This document shows, one piece after another, positions 26,423-36,567 of a DNA stretch of 64,000 nt. Under the pieces are notes generated by a model, which did no database searches, was not told where the DNA came from, and saw nothing but the letters and a program-made list of their open reading frames with translations. The position numbers and the translations under genes are program-made. Position 1 is the first letter of the stretch. The number at the start of each line of letters is the position of its first letter. Source of the stretch: Rhizobacter sp. AJA081-3 (GTDB lineage: Bacteria; Pseudomonadota; Gammaproteobacteria; Burkholderiales; Burkholderiaceae_C); NCBI RefSeq assembly GCF_017795745.1, contig NZ_CP059067.1:496001-560000 (forward strand), in the 5' to 3' direction.

Positions 26423-26812
26423 ATGGACTGGCTGGACGAGGTGAAATGGGACGCGCAGGGCCTGGTGCCCGTGATCGCGCAGGAAGTCGGCACGAACGAC
26501 GTGCTGATGTTCGCATTCATGAACCGCGAAGCGCTGCGCCTGACCGCCGAGCGCGGCGAGGCCGTGTACTGGAGCCGCTCGCGCGGGCGGCTGTGGCACA
26601 AGGGCGAGGAGTCGGGCCACCTCCAGAAGGTGCACGAGCTGCGCCTGGACTGCGACAACGACGTCGTGCTGATGAAGGTGACCCAGCTCGGCCACGAACC
26701 CGGCATCGCCTGCCACACCGGGCGCCATTCCTGCTTCTACCAGCGCCTGGACGACGGGCGCTGGACGGCCGTCGAGCCCGTGCTCAAGGACCCGGAACAC
26801 ATCTACAAATGA
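26423..26812 (+). CDS. hisI: Phosphoribosyl-AMP cyclohydrolase HisI
   Basis: HisI opens the purine ring of phosphoribosyl-AMP in histidine synthesis. The 129-residue protein has [15 protein letters not shown] near residues 27-41 and [18 protein letters not shown] near 49-66. The metal-binding [12 protein letters not shown] and [11 protein letters not shown] near residue 95-105 supply Cys and Asp ligands. It is a separate protein rather than the enterobacterial HisIE fusion. Its stop overlaps the hisE start (ATGA). The rest of the his operon is not in the window. Confidence 0.97.
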   Translation: MDWLDEVKWDAQGLVPVIAQEVGTNDVLMFAFMNREALRLTAERGEAVYWSRSRGRLWHKGEESGHLQKVHELRLDCDNDVVLMKVTQLGHEPGIACHTGRHSCFYQRLDDGRWTAVEPVLKDPEHIYK

Positions 26813-27162
26813 CCACGACCAGCGACGACACCCTGGCCCGCCTGGCGGCCGTGATCGAGTCCCGCAAGGGCGGCGACCCGGACAAGAGCTACGTGGCGCG
26901 CCTGTTCGCCAAGGGCAACGACGCGATCCTGAAGAAGATCGGCGAAGAGGCCACCGAAACGGTGATGGCTTGCAAGGACGGCAATCGCACCCAGATCGTG
27001 TACGAAGTGGCCGACCTGTGGTTCCACTCGATGCTGGCGCTCAGCGCCTTCGGGCTCGAACCGGCCGACGTGCTGGCGGAATTGCGCCGGCGTGAAGGCC
27101 TGTCGGGGCTGGAAGAGTTTGCGGCCCGCAAGGCCCGTTCAAGAGAGGAAGACGGAACATGA
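26809..27162 (+). CDS. hisE: Phosphoribosyl-ATP pyrophosphatase HisE
   Basis: HisE hydrolyses phosphoribosyl-ATP to phosphoribosyl-AMP, the step before HisI. The 117-residue all-helical MazG-like protein shows [21 protein letters not shown] near residues 11-31, the acidic metal-binding [13 protein letters not shown] near 43-55 and [14 protein letters not shown] near 64-77. ATGA junctions join it to hisI before and to the membrane protein gene after. Confidence 0.96.
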   Translation: MTTTSDDTLARLAAVIESRKGGDPDKSYVARLFAKGNDAILKKIGEEATETVMACKDGNRTQIVYEVADLWFHSMLALSAFGLEPADVLAELRRREGLSGLEEFAARKARSREEDGT

Positions 27163-27566
27163 ACGACGTGATCGACGTTTCCCCGGCCGCACCGAAGGAT
27201 GGCATGGACCCCGAACGTGACAGTTCGCTGCGCACCATCGGCCACATCAGCTACGGGCTGCATGCGGTGGTGGCGGTCAGCGCGGTGCTGCCCGGTGTGC
27301 AGGCGAGCGTGCTGCTGCTGCTTGTGGCCTTCATCCTCGACATGGTGAAGAGGAGCGATGCCGCCGGCACCTGGCAGGAGTCGCATTTCTCATGGCGCAT
27401 CCGCACCGTGCTGTGGGCCGGTGGCCTGTACCTGGTCACCTCCTGGCTGTGGATCCTGCTGTTCGTGCCGGGCTGGATCGCCTGGACCTTGATCTCGGTC
27501 TGGTTCCTCTACCGCGTCGTCCGTGGCTGGCTGGCCCTGAGCGATCGCAAACCCATGCCCGTCTGA
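27159..27566 (+). CDS. Small DUF4870-like membrane protein
   Basis: A 135-residue protein with a soluble N-terminus of about 30 residues and three to four hydrophobic segments ([24 protein letters not shown] is one, residues 36-59). The motif [11 protein letters not shown] and the final [13 protein letters not shown] are typical of DUF4870-type proteins. Function unknown. Its ATG overlaps the hisE stop, and hinT follows after 19 bp. This hisE-DUF4870-hinT-tatA order recurs in Burkholderiales. Confidence 0.85.
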   Translation: MNDVIDVSPAAPKDGMDPERDSSLRTIGHISYGLHAVVAVSAVLPGVQASVLLLLVAFILDMVKRSDAAGTWQESHFSWRIRTVLWAGGLYLVTSWLWILLFVPGWIAWTLISVWFLYRVVRGWLALSDRKPMPV

Positions 27567-27585
27567 ACTTCGATCCCACGAGACC

Positions 27586-27933
27586 ATGAGCGCCGATCCC
27601 AACTGCATCTTCTGCAAGATCGTGGCCGGGCAGATCCCCTGCCGCAAGGTCCACGAAGACGATGAACTGCTCGTCTTCCACGACATCGCGCCCTGGGCGC
27701 CGGTGCACGTGCTGATCATCCCGAAGCAGCACGTCACGACGATGTATGACACCACCGACGAGCACGCGCCGCTGATGGGACGCATGATGGCGATGGCGCC
27801 GAAGCTGATGCGCGACCTCGGCGTCACGAACGGTTTTCGCATCGTGGTGAACACCGGCCGTGACGGCATGCAGGAAGTGCAGCATGTCCACATGCATGTC
27901 ATGGGCGGGCCGCGCCCCTGGATCAAGGGCTGA
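27586..27933 (+). CDS. hinT: HIT-family nucleotide hydrolase HinT
   Basis: A 115-residue histidine-triad protein that hydrolyses AMP-lysine-type phosphoramidates. [19 protein letters not shown] at residues 5-23 is the conserved N-terminus and the catalytic triad HVHMHVMGG (HXHXHXX) lies near residue 100-108. It is full length and lies between the small membrane protein gene and tatA. Confidence 0.95.
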   Translation: MSADPNCIFCKIVAGQIPCRKVHEDDELLVFHDIAPWAPVHVLIIPKQHVTTMYDTTDEHAPLMGRMMAMAPKLMRDLGVTNGFRIVVNTGRDGMQEVQHVHMHVMGGPRPWIKG

Positions 27934-27971
27934 TCCAAGGCCTTGGGCCGGGTTGAACCCGGCCGCTCCCC

Positions 27972-27977
27972 TAGAAT
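27972..27977 (+). promoter_or_regulatory. Candidate -10 box for tatABC
   Basis: TAGAAT (5 of 6) lies 32 bp before the tatA ATG. A TTGAAC hexamer occurs at 27953-27958, but the 13 bp spacing is too short for a standard sigma70 promoter. The tatA ribosome binding site AGGAGA at 27999-28004 is strong. Confidence 0.45.
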
Positions 27978-28009
27978 CAAACGCTCGTCGCAGTCGACAG
28001 GAGAAAGTC

Positions 28010-28249
28010 ATGGGTTCATTCAGCATCTGGCACTGGTTGATCGTGCTGGTCATCGTGCTGCTGGTGTTCGGCACCAAGAAGCTCAAGAACATGGGGTCCG
28101 ACCTGGGCGGCGCCGTGAAGGGTTTCAAGGATGGCATGAAGGACGGCTCCGCCGGCACCGCCGATGCGGGCAATGCTGCGCAGCAAGTGACCGCCAACAA
28201 GGCCACCGACGCCAACACGGTGGACGTGGAAGCCAAGTCCAAGTCGTGA
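28010..28249 (+). CDS. tatA: Sec-independent translocase subunit TatA
   Basis: TatA oligomerises to form the pore-like element for export of folded twin-arginine proteins. The 79-residue protein has the short N-terminal membrane helix [15 protein letters not shown] (residues 7-21) followed by the [21 protein letters not shown] hinge and amphipathic helix, then a polar tail. Start chosen at ATG 28010 because the family N-terminus is MGSFSIWHW and AGGAGA precedes it. tatB follows after 37 bp. Confidence 0.97.
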   Translation: MGSFSIWHWLIVLVIVLLVFGTKKLKNMGSDLGGAVKGFKDGMKDGSAGTADAGNAAQQVTANKATDANTVDVEAKSKS

Positions 28250-28286
28250 TCGACCCCCGCGTGCCCGTGGGCGCGCGCATTCCCGC

Positions 28287-28772
28287 ATGATCGATTTCGG
28301 CTTCGACAAGATCGCCCTGATCGGCGCCGTGGCGCTGGTCGTGATCGGTCCTGAGCGCTTGCCGAAGGTGGCGCGCACCGTCGGCCACCTGCTGGGCAAG
28401 GCGCAGCGGTACGTCGCCGACGTGAAGGCCGAGGTGAATCGCTCGATCGAACTCGAAGAGCTCAAGAAGATGAAGAGCAGCTTCGAGGAGGCGGCGCACG
28501 ATGTCGAGAAGACGGTGAACAGCGAGATTCAGCAGACCACTTCCGATCTCGACCGCAGCTGGTCGGAAGGCACCTACACGCTGCCGACGGACAGCGGCCA
28601 GCACGAGGGCCTGAGCACGCCGGTGCCCGAGTACAAGCATCCGAAGAAGAACTGGCGCCTCAAGCGCGGCGCCATGCCGCAGTGGTACAAGCAGCGCCAC
28701 GGCATCCGCGGCAAGGCGCAGTCGGGCGCCGCGCGCGTGGCCCGGTTCCGGCCGCCCCGGCCGCAGGCCTGA
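28287..28772 (+). CDS. tatB: Sec-independent translocase subunit TatB
   Basis: TatB partners TatC in the twin-arginine receptor complex. The 161-residue protein begins [20 protein letters not shown], a membrane helix with the conserved Glu in [13 protein letters not shown] near residues 21-33. An amphipathic helix ([21 protein letters not shown]) follows. The C-terminal half is a polar, Pro- and Arg-rich tail. tatC starts 4 bp later. Confidence 0.96.
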   Translation: MIDFGFDKIALIGAVALVVIGPERLPKVARTVGHLLGKAQRYVADVKAEVNRSIELEELKKMKSSFEEAAHDVEKTVNSEIQQTTSDLDRSWSEGTYTLPTDSGQHEGLSTPVPEYKHPKKNWRLKRGAMPQWYKQRHGIRGKAQSGAARVARFRPPRPQA

Positions 28773-28776
28773 CCCG

Positions 28777-29568
28777 ATGAGTTCATCCGACGACAAGCCC
28801 GACGAACTCGCGGGCACCGAGCAGCCCTTTGTCACGCACCTGATCGAATTGCGCGACCGGCTGGTCCGCGCGGCGATCGCAGTGGCCGTGTGCTTCGGCG
28901 TGCTCGCCCTGTGGCCCGGCCCGAGCGGCCTGTACGACCTGCTGGCCGCGCCGCTGGTGGCCAACCTGCCCAAAGGCACCACGCTGATCGCGACGAACGT
29001 CATTTCGCCGTTCATCGTGCCGCTGAAGATCACGCTGCTGGCGGCCTTCCTGATGGCGCTGCCGGTGGTGCTCTACCAGGCGTGGGCTTTCGTGGCGCCG
29101 GGCCTGTACACGCACGAGAAGAAGCTGGTCATGCCGCTGGTCATCTCCAGCACGCTGCTGTTCTTCATCGGCGTGGCGTTCTGCTACTTCTTCGTGTTCG
29201 GCCAGGTCTTCAAGTTCATCCAGAGCTTCGCGCCCAAGAGCATCACGGCAGCGCCGGACATCGAGGCCTATTTGAGTTTCGTGATGACCATGTTCATCGC
29301 CTTCGGCGCGGCCTTCGAGGTGCCCGTGGTGGTGGTCGTGCTCGCCCGCATGGGGCTGGTCAGCGTCGAGAAGCTGCGCGAGTTCCGCAGCTACTTCATC
29401 GTCATCGCCTTCATCATTGCGGCCGTCATCACGCCGCCGGACGTGGTGTCGCAGCTCGCGCTGGCGATCCCGATGTGCCTGCTCTACGAGGTCGGCATTT
29501 GGGCAGCGCAGATCTTCATCAAGCACACCCAGGCACCGGCCGAAGAAGGCAGCGGCACGCCGACCTGA
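28777..29568 (+). CDS. tatC: Sec-independent translocase subunit TatC
   Basis: TatC binds the twin-arginine signal peptide. The 263-residue protein has six hydrophobic segments and the conserved HLIELRDRLVRA at about residues 21-32. It also has FVAPGLYTHEK near 106-116 and VITPPDVVSQLALAIPMCLLYEVGI near 219-243. Its stop and the htrA stop lie within the two arms of one hairpin. Confidence 0.97.
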   Translation: MSSSDDKPDELAGTEQPFVTHLIELRDRLVRAAIAVAVCFGVLALWPGPSGLYDLLAAPLVANLPKGTTLIATNVISPFIVPLKITLLAAFLMALPVVLYQAWAFVAPGLYTHEKKLVMPLVISSTLLFFIGVAFCYFFVFGQVFKFIQSFAPKSITAAPDIEAYLSFVMTMFIAFGAAFEVPVVVVVLARMGLVSVEKLREFRSYFIVIAFIIAAVITPPDVVSQLALAIPMCLLYEVGIWAAQIFIKHTQAPAEEGSGTPT

Positions 29569-29577
29569 CAGCCGCTG

Positions 29578-30750
<1,173 letters not shown>

Positions 30751-30773
30751 CGAAACACCCTGAAAGCCCGAAG

Positions 30774-31523
30774 ATGGTCCACCGCACCGAGATCGAATCT
30801 CACCTGCAGACGATGCTGGACGTCGGCCGTTTCCGGGATTATGGGCCGAACGGTCTGCAGGTTGAGGGCAAACCCGAAGTTCTCAAGATCGTCTCGGGCG
30901 TGACGGCCAGTCTCGCGCTCATCGAGGCCGCCATCGAGGCGAACGCCGACGCGATCCTGGTGCACCACGGCTTGTTCTGGAAGGGCCACGACGGTCGCAT
31001 CACCGGCTGGCTCAAGGCGCGGCTGCAGAAGCTGCTGGCCCACCAGGTGAACCTGTTCGCCTACCACCTGCCGCTGGACGCGCACGGCGAACTGGGCAAC
31101 AACGCGCAGTTCGGCGCCCGGCTGAAGCTGGTGGCCGACGCCCGCTTCGGCGATCAGGACCTGGGCTTCATCGGTGCGCCGGCCCAGCCATTGACCGTGG
31201 CCGCGCTCGCGGCGCTGCTGCAGTTCCGGCTCGGCCGAGCCGCCACGGTGATCGAGGGCGACGGCCGGCTGCTCAGGCGCGTAGCCTGGTGCACGGGCGG
31301 TGCGCAGGGCTACTTCGAGGCCGCCATCGCCGCCGGCGCAGATGCGTTCATCACGGGCGAGCTGTCCGAGCCGCAGGCGCACTACGCGCGCGAGACGGGT
31401 GTGGCCTACTTCGCCTGCGGCCACCACGCCAGCGAGCGCTACGGTGCTCCGGCGGTGGCGGCCCAGGTGGCGCAGCAGTTCGGCCTCGAGCACCAGTTCA
31501 TCGACATCGACAACCCGGCCTGA
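30774..31523 (+). CDS. Nif3-like dinuclear metal-centre protein
   Basis: A 249-residue Nif3/YbgI-family protein, which assembles as a toroidal hexamer. The metal-ligand motifs VHHGLFWKGHDGRI near residues 62-75, FAYHLPLDAHGELGNN near 93-108 and CGHHASERYG near 215-224 are all present. The biochemical role is unsettled; a GTP cyclohydrolase-I type-2 label is often transferred but not proven. The pdxA gene starts 6 bp later, so co-transcription is likely. Confidence 0.92.
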   Translation: MVHRTEIESHLQTMLDVGRFRDYGPNGLQVEGKPEVLKIVSGVTASLALIEAAIEANADAILVHHGLFWKGHDGRITGWLKARLQKLLAHQVNLFAYHLPLDAHGELGNNAQFGARLKLVADARFGDQDLGFIGAPAQPLTVAALAALLQFRLGRAATVIEGDGRLLRRVAWCTGGAQGYFEAAIAAGADAFITGELSEPQAHYARETGVAYFACGHHASERYGAPAVAAQVAQQFGLEHQFIDIDNPA

Positions 31524-31529
31524 ATCGGC

Positions 31530-32555
31530 ATGAGCGCCTTGCTGGCACTGACGATGGGCGATGCCTGCGGCATCGGCCCCGAGATCATCGCGAAGTTGTG
31601 CCGCGAGGGCGCCGCAGGCGCCTGCGTGGTGCTGGGCGATGTTGCGGTGATGCGGCGTGCCGCAGCGGCTGCCGGCGGCGGGCTTGCCGTGGCCGTGATC
31701 GAACGTGCCGTCGACGCACGGGCGGTGCCCCCGCGCTGCATTCCAGTCCTGCCCGTGCCCGGACTTCCCGCCGATCTGGCCGGCGCGCCGCTGGGTGCCA
31801 TCGACCCGCGTGCCGGCGCCGCAGCAGCGCGGTGCATCGAACATGCCGTGGCGCTGGTGCAAGCCGGCGAGGTGGCCGGCATCGTCACCGCGCCGATCCA
31901 CAAGGAGGCCTTGGCGGCGGCGGGCATCGACTTTCCCGGTCACACGGAAATGCTGCAGGCGCTGGCGGCTCGCGGCGGCGCCGTGCCGCCCGTGCGCATG
32001 ATGCTGGCCAACGACGAACTGCGCACCGTGCTGGTGACCATCCACCTGTCGCTTCGCCGTGCCATCGACGCGATCGACACGGCGGCAGTGCTCGAGACCA
32101 TCCGCATCGCCCATGCCGCGGCCGCGCGCTGGGGCCAGGCGCGGCCGCGCATCGCCGTGGCCGGGCTCAACCCGCATGCGGGCGAGGGCGGGCTGTTCGG
32201 CGACGAGGAGATCCGCTTCATTGCACCGGCCGTGGCAGCGGCACGCGCCGACGGCATCGAGGTGTCCGGGCCGTTCGCGCCGGACACGGTGTTCATGCGC
32301 GCTCGCAACGCGCCGGGCCACAACGGAGAATTCGACATCGTCGTGGCCATGACGCACGACCATGGCCTCATCCCGGTCAAGTACCTCGGCGTCGAGCAGG
32401 GCGTGAACGTGACGCTCGGCCTGCCCTTCGTGCGAACCAGCCCCGATCACGGCACCGCGTTCGACATCGCCGGCAGCGGCCGCGCGGATGCCTCGAGCCT
32501 GGCCGCCGCCGTGCGCATGGCGCGCCGGCTGATCAGTGGCGCGTCGGCGCCTTGA
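31530..32555 (+). CDS. pdxA: 4-hydroxythreonine-4-phosphate dehydrogenase PdxA
   Basis: PdxA oxidises 4-phosphohydroxy-L-threonine in pyridoxal-phosphate synthesis. The 341-residue enzyme begins LALTMGDACGIGPEI. It carries the metal-binding His segments FPGHTEMLQAL, TIHLSLRRAIDAI and AGLNPHAGEGGLFGDEE, and ends with the MTHDHGLIPVKYLG block. Its last 23 bp overlap the convergent DUF1631 gene. The rsmA gene that often follows pdxA is not here. Confidence 0.96.
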   Translation: MSALLALTMGDACGIGPEIIAKLCREGAAGACVVLGDVAVMRRAAAAAGGGLAVAVIERAVDARAVPPRCIPVLPVPGLPADLAGAPLGAIDPRAGAAAARCIEHAVALVQAGEVAGIVTAPIHKEALAAAGIDFPGHTEMLQALAARGGAVPPVRMMLANDELRTVLVTIHLSLRRAIDAIDTAAVLETIRIAHAAAARWGQARPRIAVAGLNPHAGEGGLFGDEEIRFIAPAVAAARADGIEVSGPFAPDTVFMRARNAPGHNGEFDIVVAMTHDHGLIPVKYLGVEQGVNVTLGLPFVRTSPDHGTAFDIAGSGRADASSLAAAVRMARRLISGASAP

Positions 32556-35109
32556 GCGCGGCCAACTGCTTGCGCGCCCGGGTGGTCGCGCGCTCCATCA
32601 GGTAGGCACTCTCGTAGGCGCGCATGCGGCCGGTTTCGCACATGCGCGCGAGCATGCGCGCGGTCATGGAGATGGTCTCCTGGTGCTTCTTGCCGCGCGA
32701 GAAGACGAAGAAGCTGCGCCCCGGGCTCACGTAGGTCAGCCGCACCTTCTGCCACTCGTCCTTCAGGTGCATCTGGTAGGCGAAGCCGAGCTTGATGTGG
32801 TCCATCAGCTGAGGCCCGCGGGAAGGCTCGGGCGGCTCGGAAGGCGACAGGTCGAGATTCAGGTCCAGGCCCAGGCCGATCGGCGCCGAGTCGTCGGTGT
32901 CGGCCAGCCCGTCGGGCTGCGTGTCGCCGGCGTCGTCGCTGGCGCCGCCGGAGTCGATCTCGATGTCGACCTGGCCCGACCAGTCGACGGCGCTTTCCTC
33001 GACGAGGCCGACCTGCCGGGCCTCCTCGGGCGTGAAACGGCGCTCGATCACCTCGCTGTCGACCTCGGGCACCGTGTCGGCCACCGACAGCGAGTCCACG
33101 CCAGGGATCGTGGTGTTGAACACACCTTCGATCTGCTTGGCAAGCATGTTGTGGTCGAGCTCGGACATCGGCGCCGCCTTGAGCGACTCTGCGTGCGCCG
33201 GCAACAACTGCGCGAAGAAGGCCTTCTGTGCGGGGTCGGGCCAGCCGATCAGCGCCATGCCCTCGTTGAGGTCCTTCATGAGTTGCGGCAACTGCATGAG
33301 GAACTTCTTGCGCAGCATCGGCGCACCCTTGGGCTGCACGCTCATCACCAGGTCGCGCCCGGCGCGCTTGAAGCGCGCATATCGATCCGAAGCCAGGCCG
33401 TCGCGGCGCACCGCCAGCACCAATGCCTGGCTCCAGACCTGCGAGACGAAGTCGCGCAGGTAGGGCGGCAGCGACATCGGCTTGAGCGCTGCGCTGAGCT
33501 GCAGCATGTAGCGCTGCTGGATGCGCAGCTCCGATTCCTTGCCTTCCAGCGTGGCAGCCGTCGGCGTTTGCTGAACCACCGCCTGCGTCTGCTCGGAGAT
33601 GAACTGCTCCAGTTCCTCCAGCTTGGCGGTGTACAGATCGATCTGGTCGAAGTCGCCGTCGACGATCTCCTGCACCAGGTCACGCACGCGTTCGAGCAGC
33701 AGCTTGCCGGGGCCGTCGACGAAGTCGTCGAAGGCACAGGCCAGCGAGGCGATGCGGTTGACGAAGCGCCGCACGGGGTGACGGCGCGACGAGAAGAAGG
33801 TCGAGTCGTTCAGCGCGACACGCAGCACGGGCAGTTGCAGCCGGGCGATCTGACGTGCCATCTGCGGCGGCACGCGCGGGTCCGACAGGATCTGGTCGAA
33901 CAGGCTGCCGACCACGTCGATGACCATGTGGTCGAGCTTGCCGCTCGAGGCCTGCATGAGCTCTTCGCGGTGCGCGCGAATCAGGTTCACGGCCATCAGG
34001 CCGGTCAGCCCCTCAGAGTAGCGGCTGGCCTGCCCCGGGCCCGAGCCCCGCAGGCTGCCTCTGGCGCTTTCCGGGCCGAGGCCCGCCAAGCCGGGCCGCC
34101 CCGTGCTCGCGAAGGCGACTCCGCCGCCGGCGGGCAGGGCGTCGAGCGCTCCGGGCCGGCTCGCCAGCGACGTCAGGCGACGCAGCAGGGTCATCAGATG
34201 GGCGTCGGCCTGCGACTGCGCCGACGAGACGCGTGCACCCAGTTCGCCACGCGAAAGCGTTGAGCCGCCGTGACCCGAGGTGCCACCGCCCGAGGCAGGG
34301 GGAAGTCCCGCCAGCCCGGGGCCGCGACGGTAGCCGGCCGCGGAGTCATGCGTCCCGAGGTCGCCTGCACCGGACTCGCCGCCGTAGCCGCCGGTGGAGC
34401 GGTACTCGGAGTGCTGCAGGGTCGCATACCCCGAGTTGACTCCCGGCAGATGGAATCCTGGCCCGTCGCCGGAGCGCAGGTTCATGCTGGCAGCCTTCAC
34501 GCCGCGAGCCTGCAGGTCGCGCAGGATCTCGGCGTAACAGGCCTTCATGGCTTTCGCCAGCGCCATGCCCATCTCGCGGGCGAGCAGTCTGCGCGGTTCA
34601 GCGTCCTTGGTCACCGATTCGATGGCGCGGTAGGCGGCCAAACCGACAGACTGGGCCCGCAGCGGATTGCGGTCCTCGTCGCGGCGGATCGTGTTGAGCA
34701 GGCTGGCGAGGTGCGATGACACTTCGCTCAGTTCCCACTCGCAGTCTTGGCTGATCTGCGCTGCGATGCGGTCAGCGTACATGCGCTGCTCGACTTCGTT
34801 GTCGTCGACCAGGCTGAGCGACTGCCAGTCGGTCGCTTCCAGCCGGCGGCGGCCATCGGAGCGCGGCGCAAGGTCCTTGCTGATGCCATCTCGCAGCTGG
34901 TCTCGGAACACCAGATGAAAATTGGCCATGTTGCGGCGCAGGTCGAACTGCGCCGCCAGTAACGCGTCGCGCTCGCTGGTCTTGGTAGCCGAGATCGACA
35001 GCGTGCCCAGCAGATCCGAGACGCGGTCAGCCGCCGACGCGACGGTCGTGTTGATCAGGCTGACAGCCGCATCGAGTGCGACCTTCTGGCGGGGATCTGT
35101 CGGGTTCAT
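32533..35109 (-). CDS. DUF1631-family protein with a possible PilZ-like C-terminal domain
   Basis: An 858-residue cytoplasmic protein of the DUF1631 family, sometimes wrongly labelled thymidine phosphorylase. Most of it is helical. A Gly/Ser-rich, low-complexity segment sits near residues 205-290 (GGYGGESGAGDLG and similar). The C-terminal 100 residues (FAYQMHLKDEWQKVRLTYVSPG then RSFFVFSRG) have a beta-barrel look resembling degenerate PilZ domains. The RXXXR and D/NXSXXG c-di-GMP motifs are absent. Start set at ATG 35109, where MNPTDPRQKV begins; nine earlier codons are unlikely. It overlaps pdxA tail to tail by 23 bp. Function unknown. Confidence 0.85.
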   Translation of the reverse strand: MNPTDPRQKVALDAAVSLINTTVASAADRVSDLLGTLSISATKTSERDALLAAQFDLRRNMANFHLVFRDQLRDGISKDLAPRSDGRRRLEATDWQSLSLVDDNEVEQRMYADRIAAQISQDCEWELSEVSSHLASLLNTIRRDEDRNPLRAQSVGLAAYRAIESVTKDAEPRRLLAREMGMALAKAMKACYAEILRDLQARGVKAASMNLRSGDGPGFHLPGVNSGYATLQHSEYRSTGGYGGESGAGDLGTHDSAAGYRRGPGLAGLPPASGGGTSGHGGSTLSRGELGARVSSAQSQADAHLMTLLRRLTSLASRPGALDALPAGGGVAFASTGRPGLAGLGPESARGSLRGSGPGQASRYSEGLTGLMAVNLIRAHREELMQASSGKLDHMVIDVVGSLFDQILSDPRVPPQMARQIARLQLPVLRVALNDSTFFSSRRHPVRRFVNRIASLACAFDDFVDGPGKLLLERVRDLVQEIVDGDFDQIDLYTAKLEELEQFISEQTQAVVQQTPTAATLEGKESELRIQQRYMLQLSAALKPMSLPPYLRDFVSQVWSQALVLAVRRDGLASDRYARFKRAGRDLVMSVQPKGAPMLRKKFLMQLPQLMKDLNEGMALIGWPDPAQKAFFAQLLPAHAESLKAAPMSELDHNMLAKQIEGVFNTTIPGVDSLSVADTVPEVDSEVIERRFTPEEARQVGLVEESAVDWSGQVDIEIDSGGASDDAGDTQPDGLADTDDSAPIGLGLDLNLDLSPSEPPEPSRGPQLMDHIKLGFAYQMHLKDEWQKVRLTYVSPGRSFFVFSRGKKHQETISMTARMLARMCETGRMRAYESAYLMERATTRARKQLAALKAPTRH

Positions 35110-35263
35110 CGAGGCGGGGGCGGGGCACGGCCACACTCCCCGCGGTTGCAGGTACTGCCGCCAGCGGGGCGTTCATCGAAGTATGGCCCGAAAAACACGG
35201 GCCACGCTGTGCGATCCGTCACGGCGGCAGTTGGCGACGGCCGGCGGGCGCCGGCGCGCCGAA

Positions 35264-35692
35264 CTACTTCTTCAGGGAGTCCCGGATCTCGCGCAGCAGC
35301 ACCACGTCTTCCGGCGGGGCGGCCGGCGGGGCGGGCGGGGCTTCCTTCTTCAGCCGGTTGATCTGCTTGACCATCATGAAGATGATGAAGGCCAGGATGA
35401 TGAAGTTGATCGCCACGGTGATGAAGTTGCCGTAAGCGAACAAGGGCACGCCGGCCTTGCTGAGTGCCTCGTAGGTGTTCGGTCCCTTGAAGTCCGCCGG
35501 CGGGTTGGCCAGCATGAGGAAGTAGTTGGAGAAGTCGAGGCCGCCGAGAACGCGCCCGACGATCGGCATGATCAGGTCCTTGACGATGGAGTCGACGATC
35601 TTGCCGAAGGCCGCTCCGATGATGACGCCGACCGCGAGGTCGACGACGTTGCCCTTCATCGCAAACTCTTTGAACTCGCTAACGAAGCTCAT
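35264..35692 (-). CDS. mscL: Large-conductance mechanosensitive channel MscL
   Basis: MscL opens under membrane tension to release solutes during osmotic downshock. The 142-residue protein starts with the amphipathic N-terminal helix [21 protein letters not shown]. The pore-lining first helix ([21 protein letters not shown], residues 23-43) follows. The second membrane helix is [21 protein letters not shown] and the protein ends in a charged C-terminal bundle ([15 protein letters not shown]). It is monocistronic, 154 bp downstream of the DUF1631 start, with its own promoter. Confidence 0.97.
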   Translation of the reverse strand: MSFVSEFKEFAMKGNVVDLAVGVIIGAAFGKIVDSIVKDLIMPIVGRVLGGLDFSNYFLMLANPPADFKGPNTYEALSKAGVPLFAYGNFITVAINFIILAFIIFMMVKQINRLKKEAPPAPPAAPPEDVVLLREIRDSLKK

Positions 35693-35750
35693 GGGAAACC
35701 CCTCTCTGTTGTTGTCGTGGAATGGCTGTCACTTATGCGCAGCGTTGTGA

Positions 35751-35778
35751 AGTATTCCCGGCTGAGGATGGAAGTCAA
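35751..35778 (-). promoter_or_regulatory. Sigma70-type promoter of mscL
   Basis: On the minus strand TTGACT (35778-35773) and AATACT (35756-35751) are separated by 16 bp, matching 5 of 6 and 4 of 6 consensus bases. Transcription would start near 35744, leaving about 50 nt of leader before the mscL ATG. Confidence 0.6.
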
Positions 35779-35899
35779 GGCGAATGGGCGCTCTGGGTGA
35801 CGGGCTCGAGCTTGGTGTTACCGAGCTGCTTCGGCAGTGCGTAGCAATGCACACGCGTGGGGCCCAACCCGATCGAAGGGAGGCCCTTGACTCGTCCGC

Positions 35900-35905
35900 T
35901 AGAAT
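35900..35905 (+). promoter_or_regulatory. Candidate -10 box of the cytochrome bc1 operon
   Basis: TAGAAT (5 of 6) lies 42 bp before the petA ATG. A TTGACT at 35887-35892 is only 7 bp upstream, too close to be its -35 box, so the -35 element is unresolved. Confidence 0.45.
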
Positions 35906-35947
35906 CGCAGGTTGTCCCTGATTTCGAAGACTCGCCAGAGGATCCCC

Positions 35948-36547
35948 ATGAGTGACAGTCCCGTCGACAACGGCAAACGCACCTGGCTCATCGCCTCCGG
36001 GTGTGCCGGCGCAGTGGGTGTCGGCTTCACCGCCGTGCCCTTCGTCAGCACGTTTCAACCCTCCGAGCGCGCTCGCGCCGCCGGCGCCGCCGTTGAGGTG
36101 GACATCGGCGCGCTCAAGCCGGGCGAGAAGCTCACCGTCGAATGGCGCGGCAAGCCGGTGTGGATCGTCAAGCGCACGCCGGAACAACTGGCGGCGTTGC
36201 CGAAGGTGGATGCGTTGCTGGCCGACCCGAAATCGGCGCGCAAGCCAGAGGAACTCACGCCCGACTACGCGCGCAACGAGCATCGCTCCATCAAGCCCGA
36301 GATCCTGGTGGCCGTGGGGATCTGTTCCCATCTGGGCTGCTCGCCGTCCGACAAGTTCCAGCCGGGCGCACAGCCCTCGCTGCCCGACGATTGGGCCGGC
36401 GGCTTCCTGTGCCCGTGCCACGGCTCGACCTTCGACATGGCCGGTCGCGTCTACAAGAACAAGCCGGCGCCCGACAACCTCGAGGTGCCGCCGCACATGT
36501 ACCTGTCCGACACCCGTCTGCTGATCGGTGAAGACAAGAAGGCCTAA
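35948..36547 (+). CDS. petA: Cytochrome bc1 Rieske iron-sulfur subunit
   Basis: PetA carries the Rieske 2Fe-2S cluster that accepts electrons from ubiquinol. The 199-residue protein has an N-terminal twin-Arg-less membrane anchor (LIASGCAGAVGVGFTAVPFV, residues 13-32) typical of proteobacterial Rieske subunits. The cluster ligands are in GICSHLGC near residues 123-130 and CPCHGSTFD near 155-163. I start at ATG 35948; an upstream in-frame ATG at 35912 lies too close to the -10 box. petB follows after 20 bp. Confidence 0.97.
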   Translation: MSDSPVDNGKRTWLIASGCAGAVGVGFTAVPFVSTFQPSERARAAGAAVEVDIGALKPGEKLTVEWRGKPVWIVKRTPEQLAALPKVDALLADPKSARKPEELTPDYARNEHRSIKPEILVAVGICSHLGCSPSDKFQPGAQPSLPDDWAGGFLCPCHGSTFDMAGRVYKNKPAPDNLEVPPHMYLSDTRLLIGEDKKA

Positions 36548-36567
36548 CCAGGACAGGATGCAAGAAC

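Noticed and set aside
35887-35892. TTGACT as the -35 box of petA
   Set aside because: It is only 7 bp from the TAGAAT -10 box, far from the needed 16-18 bp.
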